Origin: CAZCPB01 sp044223975
GTDB lineage: Bacteria > Planctomycetota > Phycisphaerae > Phycisphaerales > UBA1924
Length of the DNA stretch: 45,614 nt
NCBI GenBank assembly: GCA_044223975.1
Contig: JBGALI010000027.1
Location: forward strand, 1-45,614
Reading direction: 5' to 3'
The notes beneath the pieces were generated by a model that worked only from the letters and a program-made list of their open reading frames with translations, was not told the DNA's origin and did no database searches. Position 1 is the stretch's first letter, and each line of letters begins with the position of its first letter. The position numbers were made by a program, and so were the translations under genes. Of the stretch, positions 32,070 through 39,197 are shown one piece after another.

Positions 32070-32444
32070 ATGCAGGACCCATCTGATCGGGAGTTGCTCA
32101 AGACCATCGCCTCGCAGCGTCGAGATCTGGCGCCGGAAGTGTCCGCAGCGTTTCAGGCGTTCCAGAGCAAGGTGTTCGCAGAGGGGGCATTGGTCTCGAA
32201 GACGAAGCAGATCATCGCGGTCGCGGTGGCGCACGTCACGCAGTGTCAGCAGTGCATCCAGTCTCACACGAGGGCCGCCCTGCGTGCCGGCGCGACACCG
32301 GAGGAGTTGATGGAGGCTGTTTGGATTGCGGCTGAAATGCGCGCCGGCGGCGCGTATGCGCACTCCAACGTGATGCTCGCAGCAATCAACGAATCGGGGG
32401 AGGACCGTCGAGCGGCGTTCGCACCACCGGGAAGAAGCGACTGA
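32070..32444 (+). CDS. AhpD-like/carboxymuconolactone decarboxylase-family protein
   Basis: This 124-aa protein has the AhpD-type core: LVSKTKQIIAVAVAHVTQCQQCIQSHTRAALRAGATPEEL. Cys59-Gln-Gln-Cys62 and His66 form the CXXC-x3-H motif used by AhpD-like alkyl-hydroperoxidase partners. It should reduce peroxides or act as a thiol oxidoreductase in the cytoplasm. AAAGGAG lies before the ATG. Its small size matches single-domain members of the family. Its place in a stress cluster supports the oxidative-stress role. Confidence 0.88.
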   Translation: MQDPSDRELLKTIASQRRDLAPEVSAAFQAFQSKVFAEGALVSKTKQIIAVAVAHVTQCQQCIQSHTRAALRAGATPEELMEAVWIAAEMRAGGAYAHSNVMLAAINESGEDRRAAFAPPGRSD

Positions 32445-32482
32445 TCGGCGGATGCGATCCGCGAGGGGCAACCGGTTTCACC

Positions 32483-32488
32483 TCTACA
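32483..32488 (+). promoter_or_regulatory. -10-like TACACT
   Basis: CTCTACACT lies at 32480-32488, 115 bases before the SDR gene, matching the word at 21493-21501. No clear -35 hexamer is seen. Confidence 0.3.
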
Positions 32489-32603
32489 CTCACGAAGGCA
32501 CTGGGGCAACAACATGCCTGTCCAGCGATGGGAGAACGAAGGGGGCCGAACTCGCTCCACGAGAGAAGGACACCGTCCTGAAAGCACGGTCAAGGAGACT
32601 CGC

Positions 32604-33383
32604 ATGAGCATCAGCGGAAAGATCGCACTCGTCACCGGCGCCGGTCAAGGTATTGGCCGCGCCATCGCGCTCCGGCTCGCCGCTGACGGCGCGAACGTGG
32701 CGATCGTGGACGTTAAGGGGGACAAGATGAGAGAGGTCGCCGACGAGGTGCGGAGGGCCGGCCGCAAGGCGACGACCTTTAGCGCCGACGTGACCAATCG
32801 CGAAGATGTCTTCGCCGCCGTTGACCACGCCGAGAAGGAACTCGGGGGGTTCGACATCATGGTCAACAACGCTGGTATCGCTTCGATCCAACCGATCTCC
32901 GACGTAACTCCGGAGGAACTCGTCAAGACCCTGAAGGTGAACATCGCCGGTGTGCTGTGGGGCATCCAGGCCGCCGCAAAGAAGTTCAAGGACCGCAAGC
33001 AAAAGGGCAAGATCATCAGCGCCTCGTCCATCGCCGGCCACGAGGGCTTCCCGCTCCTGGGCGTGTACTCGGCGACCAAGTTCGCCGTGCGGGCGCTCAC
33101 ACAGGCGGCGGCGAAGGAGTTTGCCTCCAGCGGGATCACGGTCAATGCCTATTGCCCGGGCGTGGTCGGGACCGACATGTGGGTCGAGATCGACCGCCGG
33201 ATGGCCGAGATCACCGGCGCCAAGATCGGCGAGAACTACAAGAAGTTTGTGGGCGGGATCGCTTTGGGGCGGGCTCAAACGCCGGAAGACGTGGCGGCGT
33301 TCGTCTCCTACCTCGCCGGCCCCGATTCCGACTACATGACCGGTCAGGCCCCGATGATCGATGGCGGGCTGGTCTACCGATGA
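32604..33383 (+). CDS. Acetoin/diacetyl reductase-like short-chain dehydrogenase
   Basis: This 259-aa SDR has the cofactor motif TGAGQGIGRAIA, NNAGIASI, and the catalytic Ser-Tyr-Lys set in ISASSIAGHEGFPLLGVYSATKFAV. The C-terminal part (AYCPGVVGTDMWVEIDRRM) closely resembles acetoin reductases (2,3-butanediol dehydrogenases), which reduce diacetyl and acetoin with NADH in fermentation. AAGGAGA precedes the ATG at 32604. The substrate is inferred from resemblance only; other small ketones are possible. Disposing of NADH fits the low-oxygen theme of the island. Confidence 0.85.
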   Translation: MSISGKIALVTGAGQGIGRAIALRLAADGANVAIVDVKGDKMREVADEVRRAGRKATTFSADVTNREDVFAAVDHAEKELGGFDIMVNNAGIASIQPISDVTPEELVKTLKVNIAGVLWGIQAAAKKFKDRKQKGKIISASSIAGHEGFPLLGVYSATKFAVRALTQAAAKEFASSGITVNAYCPGVVGTDMWVEIDRRMAEITGAKIGENYKKFVGGIALGRAQTPEDVAAFVSYLAGPDSDYMTGQAPMIDGGLVYR

Positions 33384-33488
33384 AACACTGATCCCTTGAC
33401 GTGGGACCGCTGGTGCCCTCATCGCTTCCGCGTGCGGGCCGTCACATATCCACTCTGTCTCAGCGCAGCACCCTAGACTTCCGCGACC

Positions 33489-35309
33489 ATGCCAAGCACC
33501 ACGCCAAGCCGGCTTGATCCTCCCGTCGATCCCAACCGCGATCACATCCTGGGACCTCCCGATGCGGAGATGACGCTCGTGCAGTACGGCAGCTATGCGG
33601 ATTTCCGCTGCCGCACGGTCCACGCGGTGGTCGAGGGGCTGCGGAATCGCTTCGGCGACCGAATGCGATACGTGTTCCGGCATCTTCCCATCGAGGGGAA
33701 GCCAGACGCCATGCGGGCGGCCGAGATCACGGAGCGTGTGTCCGCATCGACCGGCAAGTTCTGGGAACTCCATGAAGCGTTCATGGAGCGCGGGCCGACC
33801 CTGACCGCCTCCGACATCGATCAGATCGCGCGGAGCCACGGTCTCGAGGGTGAAGAGGGCGGGGACGATCCTTCGGCCGCGGCTCGGGCCCGGGTTCAAG
33901 AGGACATCGAGAGCGCGAAGCGCAGCGGTGCCCCCGGGGCTCCGACGTTCTTCATCAATGGCCGCCGCTACACCGGCACGTGGGACGAGAGTTCGCTGGC
34001 CGATGCCATGCTCGCCCCGCTCGGCCATCGCATCCAGGCCGCGGCGTTCAGGTTCGTCCGATGGGGACCTTCGTCCGGGTTGCTCCTCGGCTTGGCGACC
34101 GTCCTGGCGTTGGTGCTGAGCAACTCGCCGCTGGGCGCGCAGTTCGCCGCGTTCTGGGAGAAACCTCTGGGCTTCCTGTGGGGCTCCGCGACGTTCTCGC
34201 ACTCGCTGCTCCACTGGGTCAACCACGGGCTCCTGTCGGTGTTCTTCTTCGTCGTCGGGCTTGAGATCAAGCGAGAGTTCACCGTGGGCCATCTGGCGAC
34301 CTTCCGATCGGGGGCACTCCCCGTCATCGCGGCGCTCGGCGGGATCATCCTGCCCGCGGTCATCTACGCGTCCATCGCGCCCCCGCAGCTCCGCCACGGG
34401 TGGGGCATCCCGATCGGCACGGACACCGCCTTCGCCGTCGCCCTGATCGTGCTGCTCGGCCCGCGTGTCCCCATCGAACTCCGCGTCTTCCTCACCGCCG
34501 CGGTCATCATCGACGACATCGTGGCGATCCTCATCATCGCCCTGTTCTACACCGGCGAGATGCACACCGGCTACCTCGTCGCCGGGGGCGTGGTGACGGC
34601 CTTCGTGTTCGCGATCAACCGGATCGGCGTGTACAACCCGCTGCCATACGCGGCCTGCGCGGTCGTGCTCTGGTTCTGTCTGCACGAGGCCGGGCTGCAC
34701 GCCACGCTGGCCGCGGTCATCATGGCCGTGCTGATCCCCGCGCGGCCCCCGGCCAACCTCAAGGCCCTGCTCACCCAGGCCTCCTCGGTCATCAACCGCG
34801 AGGACAGCCACACGGGCGAGGCGATGCGGCACGGCCCTTCCGAGCCGGTGCTGCGTGCGCTCGACGCCATCCATGCGCGCATCGAGTCCCCCGCCGACAG
34901 GCTGCTCCGGACCGTCGAACCGTGGTCGAGCTACGTCGCCCTGCCGATCTTCGCGCTGGCCAACGCGGGCGTCGCCTGGTCATCCGGCGTGCTCGACGGG
35001 CAACACCGGCTCGTGCTGGCGGTCGCGCTCGGGCTGGTGGTCGGCAAGCCGGTGGGCATCATCGCGGCCTCGTGGCTCGCGGTGCGGAGCGGCATCGCCG
35101 CCAAGCCCGACGCCTACTCATGGCGGCAGTTGTGCGGCGCGGGCGCGCTGGGCGGCATCGGCTTCACCATGTCCCTGTTCATCGCGGGGATCGCGTTCAC
35201 CGACCCGGCCGACTACGCGGCGGCCAAGATCGCGATCTTCGTCGCCTCGTTGATTGCGGGCGGCGCGGGCGTGGCGATCCTGTGGCCGAAGCCGAAGGCC
35301 GATGCGTGA
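33489..35309 (+). CDS. nhaA: DsbA-like domain fused to NhaA sodium/proton antiporter
   Basis: A 606-aa fusion. Residues ~20-175 form a DsbA/thioredoxin-like domain (MTLVQYGSYADFRCRTVHAV, FRHLPIEGKPDAMRAAE, cis-Pro loop GAPTFFINGRRYTG). The active site has only Cys41; the partner Cys of CXXC is replaced by Val, so it cannot act as a normal dithiol oxidoreductase. Residues ~180-600 are NhaA, with about twelve helices, FFFVVGLEIKREF, the cation-site aspartates in GTDTAFAVALI and AAVIIDDIVAIL, and GGIGFTMSLFIAGIAF. NhaA exchanges sodium for protons at the inner membrane. DsbA-NhaA fusions are known in several phyla; the Cys-poor form suggests a structural or sensory role. Confidence 0.9.
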   Translation: MPSTTPSRLDPPVDPNRDHILGPPDAEMTLVQYGSYADFRCRTVHAVVEGLRNRFGDRMRYVFRHLPIEGKPDAMRAAEITERVSASTGKFWELHEAFMERGPTLTASDIDQIARSHGLEGEEGGDDPSAAARARVQEDIESAKRSGAPGAPTFFINGRRYTGTWDESSLADAMLAPLGHRIQAAAFRFVRWGPSSGLLLGLATVLALVLSNSPLGAQFAAFWEKPLGFLWGSATFSHSLLHWVNHGLLSVFFFVVGLEIKREFTVGHLATFRSGALPVIAALGGIILPAVIYASIAPPQLRHGWGIPIGTDTAFAVALIVLLGPRVPIELRVFLTAAVIIDDIVAILIIALFYTGEMHTGYLVAGGVVTAFVFAINRIGVYNPLPYAACAVVLWFCLHEAGLHATLAAVIMAVLIPARPPANLKALLTQASSVINREDSHTGEAMRHGPSEPVLRALDAIHARIESPADRLLRTVEPWSSYVALPIFALANAGVAWSSGVLDGQHRLVLAVALGLVVGKPVGIIAASWLAVRSGIAAKPDAYSWRQLCGAGALGGIGFTMSLFIAGIAFTDPADYAAAKIAIFVASLIAGGAGVAILWPKPKADA

Positions 35310-35380
35310 GCGACGGCCCGTCGGCGGTTCGATCGGATGTTCTCAACTTTCGCAGCCACTGCATCGCGCTCCGCCGCTAC

Positions 35381-35464
35381 CGTCGCCGCGCACACCTCCG
35401 ACCACGGCCCCTTGTCCCCGCGCGTGCTCACCCAGCGCGGGGCGTCGTACGCCGCCCCCCCGAT
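35381..35464 (-). repeat. Fibronectin-protein C-terminal repeat, copy B (46-bp perfect direct repeat)
   Basis: Bases 35393-35438 are identical to 37313-37358. On the minus strand the stretch would encode WVSTRGDKGPWSEV, the last part of the protein at 37289-38026, but the frame has no start and runs on past the stop position, so it is a fragment. With copy C it brackets the two-gene cassette at 35721-37292 as direct repeats about 1.9 kb apart. Confidence 0.75.
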
Positions 35465-35580
35465 CTTGCCGGCATCGGCGCTGCCGCGTGAGTCGCGGGG
35501 TGCCTTCCAAGCGGGTTGTATGGATGGTGCGCGGGTGCCAGCTCCCCCAGAGGGCTGCGGCCCGCGTGTCCATGACACCT

Positions 35581-35658
35581 CCGGCACCTCACCCGCTCAA
35601 GGCAAAGACTCGCTCGCGGCTTGCCGTGCATTCCGACTGCCTTGAGCGGGGGTGCCGG
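35581..35658. terminator. Long inverted repeat (21 paired bases)
   Basis: CCGGCACC (35581-35588) and CCCGCTCAAGGCA (35592-35604) pair with TGCCTTGAGCGGG (35638-35650) and GGTGCCGG (35651-35658), with three unpaired bases on the left side and a 33-base loop. It could terminate NhaA transcription or be the end of a mobile cassette. No T-run follows. Confidence 0.5.
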
Positions 35659-35705
35659 GAGCGGCAGCCCCGGCACTGGCGGATGCGAACCACCAACGGA
35701 ATCTC

Positions 35706-35711
35706 TACAAT
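35706..35711 (+). promoter_or_regulatory. -10-like TACAAT
   Basis: CTCTACAAT at 35703-35711 lies only nine bases before the ATG at 35721, implying a very short or absent leader. There is no Shine-Dalgarno site. The word recurs before other genes in the window. Confidence 0.4.
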
Positions 35712-35720
35712 CGTCCCGCA

Positions 35721-36425
35721 ATGCCCAAGCCGCTACCAAGCATGATTCAAGCCCTTCAAGCCGTTGAAACATTCATCGGCTCTGACCTCACTGCGCGGAT
35801 TGCCGATCTGGAATGGGCGGTCAAGGGGTGCGACAGCGCGCAATGCGGACTCAAAGGTGTAGAGGCCGGGGTCACCTCCGACTTGCTCTCAGCGGCCTAC
35901 GCCGTCAAGCGCGCCGCTGGGCAGATCAATGTGCTCATCCACGCCGTCGGCGGGTTGTTGCTGCTGCCGCAGATCATGGAACCGGGCGAGAAAATCGAGT
36001 ACGTATCGCTGGGCGCGGGGAACTCGGGCCGGGCATTCGACCTGGAGACCGACCGCCGCATCGCGGAGTTCAAGTTCATCCACTGGCGAGGCGGGGCCGA
36101 CACGATCCGGCAGAACTCGCTCTTCAAGGACTTCTACTTGCTCGCCGAACACGCGACTCCCAAGCGCAAGGAACTCTACGTTCTCGACACCAAGTACCCG
36201 CTCAAGTTCTTGCGGGCCGGGCGTGCGCTTCGCAGCGTGTTGAGCAAGAACGTCACGCTCTGGGAGGAGTTTCAAGCCAAACACGGTGGGACCTACGCAA
36301 CGGTGGGCGACTACTACGCCGCACGCCAACACGATGTAGCGCTCCGAGACGCCGCGCCGCTTGTGCCCGAGTTGCTGCGGATCGTGGACGCCGCGCCGCT
36401 TGAGGACGACGAAGCCGATGCTTGA
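35721..36425 (+). CDS. Hypothetical protein with PD-(D/E)XK nuclease-like motif
   Basis: This 234-aa protein is of no named family. Residues 102-128 read as SGRAFDLET then IAEFKFIHWRGG, that is Asp107, eight residues, Glu116-Phe-Lys118, which fits the strand-turn-strand of PD-(D/E)XK nucleases (acid, then E-x-K on the next strand). IRQNSLFKDFYLLAE follows as a likely helix. The N-terminal 80 residues are helical with several cysteines. No membrane segment or signal is seen. The start is the only ATG close to the TACAAT promoter-like box. It is 33 bases before the partner gene and both lie between direct repeats, so a DNA-targeting two-gene unit is plausible but unproved. Confidence 0.8.
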   Translation: MPKPLPSMIQALQAVETFIGSDLTARIADLEWAVKGCDSAQCGLKGVEAGVTSDLLSAAYAVKRAAGQINVLIHAVGGLLLLPQIMEPGEKIEYVSLGAGNSGRAFDLETDRRIAEFKFIHWRGGADTIRQNSLFKDFYLLAEHATPKRKELYVLDTKYPLKFLRAGRALRSVLSKNVTLWEEFQAKHGGTYATVGDYYAARQHDVALRDAAPLVPELLRIVDAAPLEDDEADA

Positions 36426-36458
36426 TCGGTGGTAGCGCACCGAACGAGCGCCGATACG

Positions 36459-37292
36459 ATGCTCCGCATGGCAAAGCCCGCGATACTTGAAGTCACGATC
36501 ACCCACAATCTCCCCGACAAGGGCGAAGTGAAGCAGCTTTTCGACGGGCGGCTCATTGCGATCGATTGGGGACGCGAGTGGGGCTGGAAGACTACGGACC
36601 CCGCCAAGTACGAGGGCCGGGCCAGGACCGATCTGACCTTATTCCACAAGATGAAGGATCAAGGCGCGGCAGTGATTGCGGCGTACAAGGGCGCGGCGGC
36701 AAGGCCGTCGGACCGTTTGGTGGGTTGGGTCGTTGCGGGCTCCGACTTCGTGATGCTCAACGGCCTGCTTTGCCTCACGCTGACGCAACCTCGTATCGTG
36801 GACGCCTCGGTGAGCTTCCTTGGCAACCTTGCTCCGCGGTCATGCACGGTCCAACCCTGCCACGACCGGGCCAAGGGTCGCCTTGCTGGTTTGATTCTCG
36901 GGACGGCGATCGAACGCAGTGTTTGGTCGCTCCATCATCACGACGTTGAGTGGCTCGTGACCAATCACTTGGTTCGCGCGGGACTTTGTTCGACTGTGTG
37001 GAGCGGCGGGCGGTCCTTTGAGAACATCGACCACGCCGGTTACGGGCCGCGCGGGCGCGAAGTTTTGGCGCAAACGACTGTGTCCGCCAGCGTAATAGCC
37101 GACAAGGCGGCTCGCTTGCTCGAACTCAGGAATCCGAACCGCGATTTGTTGATGTTTGGTCCGGAGTCCGCGCGAGCGGACTGTCCGGCGGGCATCGCGT
37201 ACCATGCAATCGAAGCCGCCTTTGCCGCGATGGACGCCACACCCGAAGGACGATGGCTCATCGACCGGATGCTGTCAATCGGCGCGTCTTAG
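36459..37292 (+). CDS. Hypothetical protein, partner of the nuclease-like gene
   Basis: This 277-aa protein is of unrecognised family. The N-terminal ~110 residues look like a compact beta-rich domain (GRLIAIDWGREWGWKT, then GAAVIAAYKG and RLVGWVVAG). The C-terminal part has DVEWLVTNHLVRAG, then ENIDHAGYG and EVLAQTTVSA. The acid at 191 followed 14 residues later by Gln-Thr-Thr (205-207) recalls Mrr-like restriction folds, in which Asp precedes a (D/E/Q)-x-K pair, although Lys is missing. ATG 36459 was used; ATG 36468 and GTG 36429 are alternatives. It overlaps the end of the convergent fibronectin-like gene by four bases. The nuclease relationship is a weak inference. Confidence 0.75.
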   Translation: MLRMAKPAILEVTITHNLPDKGEVKQLFDGRLIAIDWGREWGWKTTDPAKYEGRARTDLTLFHKMKDQGAAVIAAYKGAAARPSDRLVGWVVAGSDFVMLNGLLCLTLTQPRIVDASVSFLGNLAPRSCTVQPCHDRAKGRLAGLILGTAIERSVWSLHHHDVEWLVTNHLVRAGLCSTVWSGGRSFENIDHAGYGPRGREVLAQTTVSASVIADKAARLLELRNPNRDLLMFGPESARADCPAGIAYHAIEAAFAAMDATPEGRWLIDRMLSIGAS

Positions 37293-38026
37293 GCCGCCAC
37301 AGTCGCGCTGGTCACCTCCGACCACGGCCCCTTGTCCCCGCGCGTGCTCACCCAGCGCAGGGCGTAGTACGCCGTCCTGCCCCTGTCCTCCGATGTGAAG
37401 TCGGTCTTCAGGTTGCCGCGTGAACTGATCGCCAGGAAGCGGTAGCCCGCCGCCCCGTTGCGCGGGTCGGTGTTGAGCGGGGGCGGGGGCGCATCGGCAT
37501 CGGCGAGCGCCAGCCAGACTTCCGCGCCCTGCACGCCGCGCGGCTTGGCCTTGCGCGTCGGCGTCGATTCATCCGTGAAGCGCAGCGTGTGCGTCAGCCG
37601 CTGCCCGCTCTCGACTCTGGCAAGGGGGCGGCTCGTCGGCGTCGGGCTGGGCGGTCCTCCCTCAACCCGCACGCGGATCCCGATCGTCGCGCGGTCGGCA
37701 TCGGTCGTCTTGGGGTAGGTCTGGATGAACGCCGCGATGCGCCGGGCCTCGGGTTCCAGCCCCGGAATCAACGACGGAACCCCCGTGCCACCCGCGGGGG
37801 GGCCGTGCCGCGCCTGCCGTTTCGCCGCCGCCGCCGCTTCGGCCTTCGCCTGCGCGGCGATGTGGGCTGAAAAATCCTTGTTCCACGACTCCAGGGCGTC
37901 TTCCAGCGGCTTGAGGTCGCTCGGGTCAAGCCCCTGCGTGTCCCACCACTTCTTCACGGCCTCGTAGTAATGGTTCGCCCACGCGGAAAAATCCGAATCC
38001 GGTCGGGGGATGTAGTCGTGGGGCAT
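37289..38026 (-). CDS. Fibronectin-III-like planctomycete hypothetical protein
   Basis: This 245-aa protein starts MPHDYIPRPDSDFSAWANHYYEAVKKWW. A helical N-terminal half (DPSDLKPLEDALESWNKDFSAHIAAQAKAEA) is followed by a beta-rich half ending in TAYYALRWVSTRGDKGPWSE, the closing strands of a fibronectin type III domain. GGAG precedes the ATG. There is no signal peptide. The start is 21 bases from an inverted repeat at 38047. Parts of its 3' end occur twice more in the window (26753-26791 and 35381-35464), suggesting that this sequence has been copied by recombination. Its function is unknown. Confidence 0.82.
   Translation of the reverse strand: MPHDYIPRPDSDFSAWANHYYEAVKKWWDTQGLDPSDLKPLEDALESWNKDFSAHIAAQAKAEAAAAAKRQARHGPPAGGTGVPSLIPGLEPEARRIAAFIQTYPKTTDADRATIGIRVRVEGGPPSPTPTSRPLARVESGQRLTHTLRFTDESTPTRKAKPRGVQGAEVWLALADADAPPPPLNTDPRNGAAGYRFLAISSRGNLKTDFTSEDRGRTAYYALRWVSTRGDKGPWSEVTSATVAA
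37313..37358 (-). repeat. Fibronectin-protein C-terminal repeat, copy C
   Basis: This 46-bp stretch inside the intact gene is identical to 35393-35438 in the same orientation. It is the source copy judged by its intact frame and forms the right border of the two-gene cassette. Confidence 0.75.
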
Positions 38027-38090
38027 GGGGAGACTCCAAATCCGTTTTCACCACAGAGGCACAGAGGACATAGAGAAAGGCAGGGGCGAA

Positions 38091-38096
38091 TACACT
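38091..38096 (+). promoter_or_regulatory. -10-like TACACT before the 65-aa gene
   Basis: TACACT lies six bases before the ATG at 38103. Like 35706-35711, it would give an almost leaderless message. No -35 box is obvious. Confidence 0.3.
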
Positions 38097-38102
38097 TGCG
38101 GC

Positions 38103-38300
38103 ATGAGCCAGATCAGGATCAAACGAGAGGCATTGGACGAGGTTGAGCGGGCATTGGAGCAATACAGGGAGTTGCTCGCCGAACTCGAACAGACGGGCGT
38201 GTTGAAAGAGAACACCCGCAAGACATATCTCCTCCACTCCGAAAACTTCGTCCGCTGGTTGAAGGACGAGTTCGATCCCGGCGAGCGCAACAAGGGCTGA
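38103..38300 (+). CDS. 65-aa hypothetical protein inside inverted repeats
   Basis: This short soluble protein reads as two helices: IRIKREALDEVERALEQYRE and LLAELEQTGVLKENTRKTY, then LLHSENFVRWLKDEFDPGE. The second half resembles the SAM-like (core-binding) helices found at the N-terminus of tyrosine recombinases, where a similar RKTYLLHSENFVRWL pattern grips DNA. No catalytic domain is present. ATG 38103 follows a TACACT box. It could be a DNA-binding remnant or a regulator. Short proteins of this pattern occur in several phyla. The gene is the only content of the inverted-repeat unit. Confidence 0.7.
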   Translation: MSQIRIKREALDEVERALEQYRELLAELEQTGVLKENTRKTYLLHSENFVRWLKDEFDPGERNKG

Positions 38301-38660
38301 TCCACGGTTCCTTGGCCTCCCTCTGTGCTCTCCGTGCCTCTGTGGTGAATGCTTTTCCTTCCGTGCGCCGTGGACTCCGGCCCGCACCGCGCGTGCGGGC
38401 TTCCACGCTTCATCGGCGGGAACACGCACCGGCTTTGGGGCGGCCCGCACGAATCTCGCGGGATTCCGCGTGCGACTCGCGGCGCCCCACGGGCGAGCTG
38501 CGGCGTCCCCCCCGCAGGCGGGGGGGTTCCGCAATCGGCGTGCGGAAGCCCGCACCCTCGGCGGGGACGGGGTGGGAGGTTCTCTTCGACGATCTGCCCG
38601 CTGTCCGTGTGGCTCCCGCCACGCCGTCGGCGTGCGCGGACACCACCGTGAGTTTCGCGG
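38301..38660. other. Gene-free stretch with an inverted repeat end and a tandem array
   Basis: No gene is supported. It contains the right inverted repeat (38334-38349) and the 21-bp tandem array (38378-38566). Within the array, seven C at 38507-38513 and seven G at 38520-38526 can form a hairpin that may end transcription of the minus-strand gene at 38661. Confidence 0.6.
38378..38566. repeat. Nine-unit degenerate 21-bp tandem repeat
   Basis: Nine consecutive 21-base units start at 38378, 38399, 38420, 38441, 38462, 38483, 38504, 38525 and 38546. Every unit has C at positions 6 and 8, Y then mostly C at positions 4-5, and ends GSGG. The middle eight bases vary freely. The phase is perfect over 189 bases, although the units differ strongly in sequence, so the pattern is easily missed. 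Confidence 0.75.
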
Positions 38661-39056
38661 CTACTTCTTTCCGAAGAGGCTGCCCGCGAGCCCGCTGACC
38701 TTGCCCATCACGCCGCCGCCTCCGCCCGTGAGTTGTCCGAGCACGGCGCCGGCGTCCGGGTTGCTCTTGATGCTGCTCATCAGGCCGCCGAGCACGGACT
38801 CCATGCCCGTCTTGGCCTTGCCGCCATCGCCGCCGACGAGCCCGGCCAGCGAACTCACGTCGAGCTTCGACATGACCCCGGAGAGGTTGCCGTTCAGGAG
38901 CGATGCGGCATCGAGTTTCCCGCCCGCGAGCGCCGCTTGCACCAGGCCCAGGGCCTTCTGGAGAAAGCCGCCCGCCTGGTCGCCGCTCAGGCCGAGTTTC
39001 GAGGTCAGGTCATTGAGGACGTTGCCCTTGACGCTTCCCAGCAGTTGGTCGAGCAT
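38661..39056 (-). CDS. DUF937/YidB-like Gly-rich protein
   Basis: This 131-aa protein starts MLDQLLGSVKGNVLNDLTSKLGL and continues with LSGDQAGGFLQKALGLVQAALAG, a repeating helical pattern like DUF937/YidB proteins. The C-terminus is Gly/Ser-rich with GQLTGGGGGVMGKVSG and a basic end, FGKK. There is no signal peptide or membrane helix, but the amphipathic helices could associate with membranes or self-assemble. GGAGA lies before the ATG. Function in the family is unknown. Confidence 0.82.
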   Translation of the reverse strand: MLDQLLGSVKGNVLNDLTSKLGLSGDQAGGFLQKALGLVQAALAGGKLDAASLLNGNLSGVMSKLDVSSLAGLVGGDGGKAKTGMESVLGGLMSSIKSNPDAGAVLGQLTGGGGGVMGKVSGLAGSLFGKK

Positions 39057-39151
39057 GGCGATTCTCCTTGGGAGACGGACAGCGCCCGCGAAGCGGGCGC
39101 TCGCGTGGACAGTATCCCAGAGCAGGCCGAGGGGCGGACCCGCGCGAGGGA

Positions 39152-39157
39152 TACAAT
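39152..39157 (+). promoter_or_regulatory. -10-like TACAAT before the DUF1508 gene
   Basis: GATACAATCC at 39150-39159, 40 bases before the ATG, matches five of six -10 consensus bases. A -35 box is not clear. Confidence 0.4.
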
Positions 39158-39197
39158 CCCCCGGTCCGCCACCGACGACGTGACAGGAGACCTTCCC

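Larger units (their letters stand above)
35310..35720. other. Gene-free spacer with repeats and a long hairpin
   Basis: No gene is supported in these 410 bases. They hold a decayed copy of the fibronectin-protein 3' end (35381-35464) and a long inverted repeat (35581-35658), and end at the promoter-like TACAAT before the next gene. Confidence 0.6.
38047..38349. mobile_element. Small unit with terminal inverted repeats around a 65-aa gene
   Basis: TTCACCACAGAGGCAC at 38047-38062 is the exact reverse complement of 38334-38349. Similarity continues for about 13 further bases inward with a few mismatches. Between the repeats lies one 65-aa gene. The 303-base unit resembles a small non-autonomous mobile unit or an intergenic repeat family that has enclosed a gene. 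No target-site duplication was identified. Confidence 0.55.

Noticed and set aside
32490..34874. 794-aa open frame on the minus strand
   Set aside because: Antisense to the SDR and NhaA genes; composition is typical of a mirror frame and no domain is seen.
38378..38566. Tandem array as a CRISPR
   Set aside because: Units are contiguous 21-mers without constant repeats and unique spacers, and no cas genes are near.
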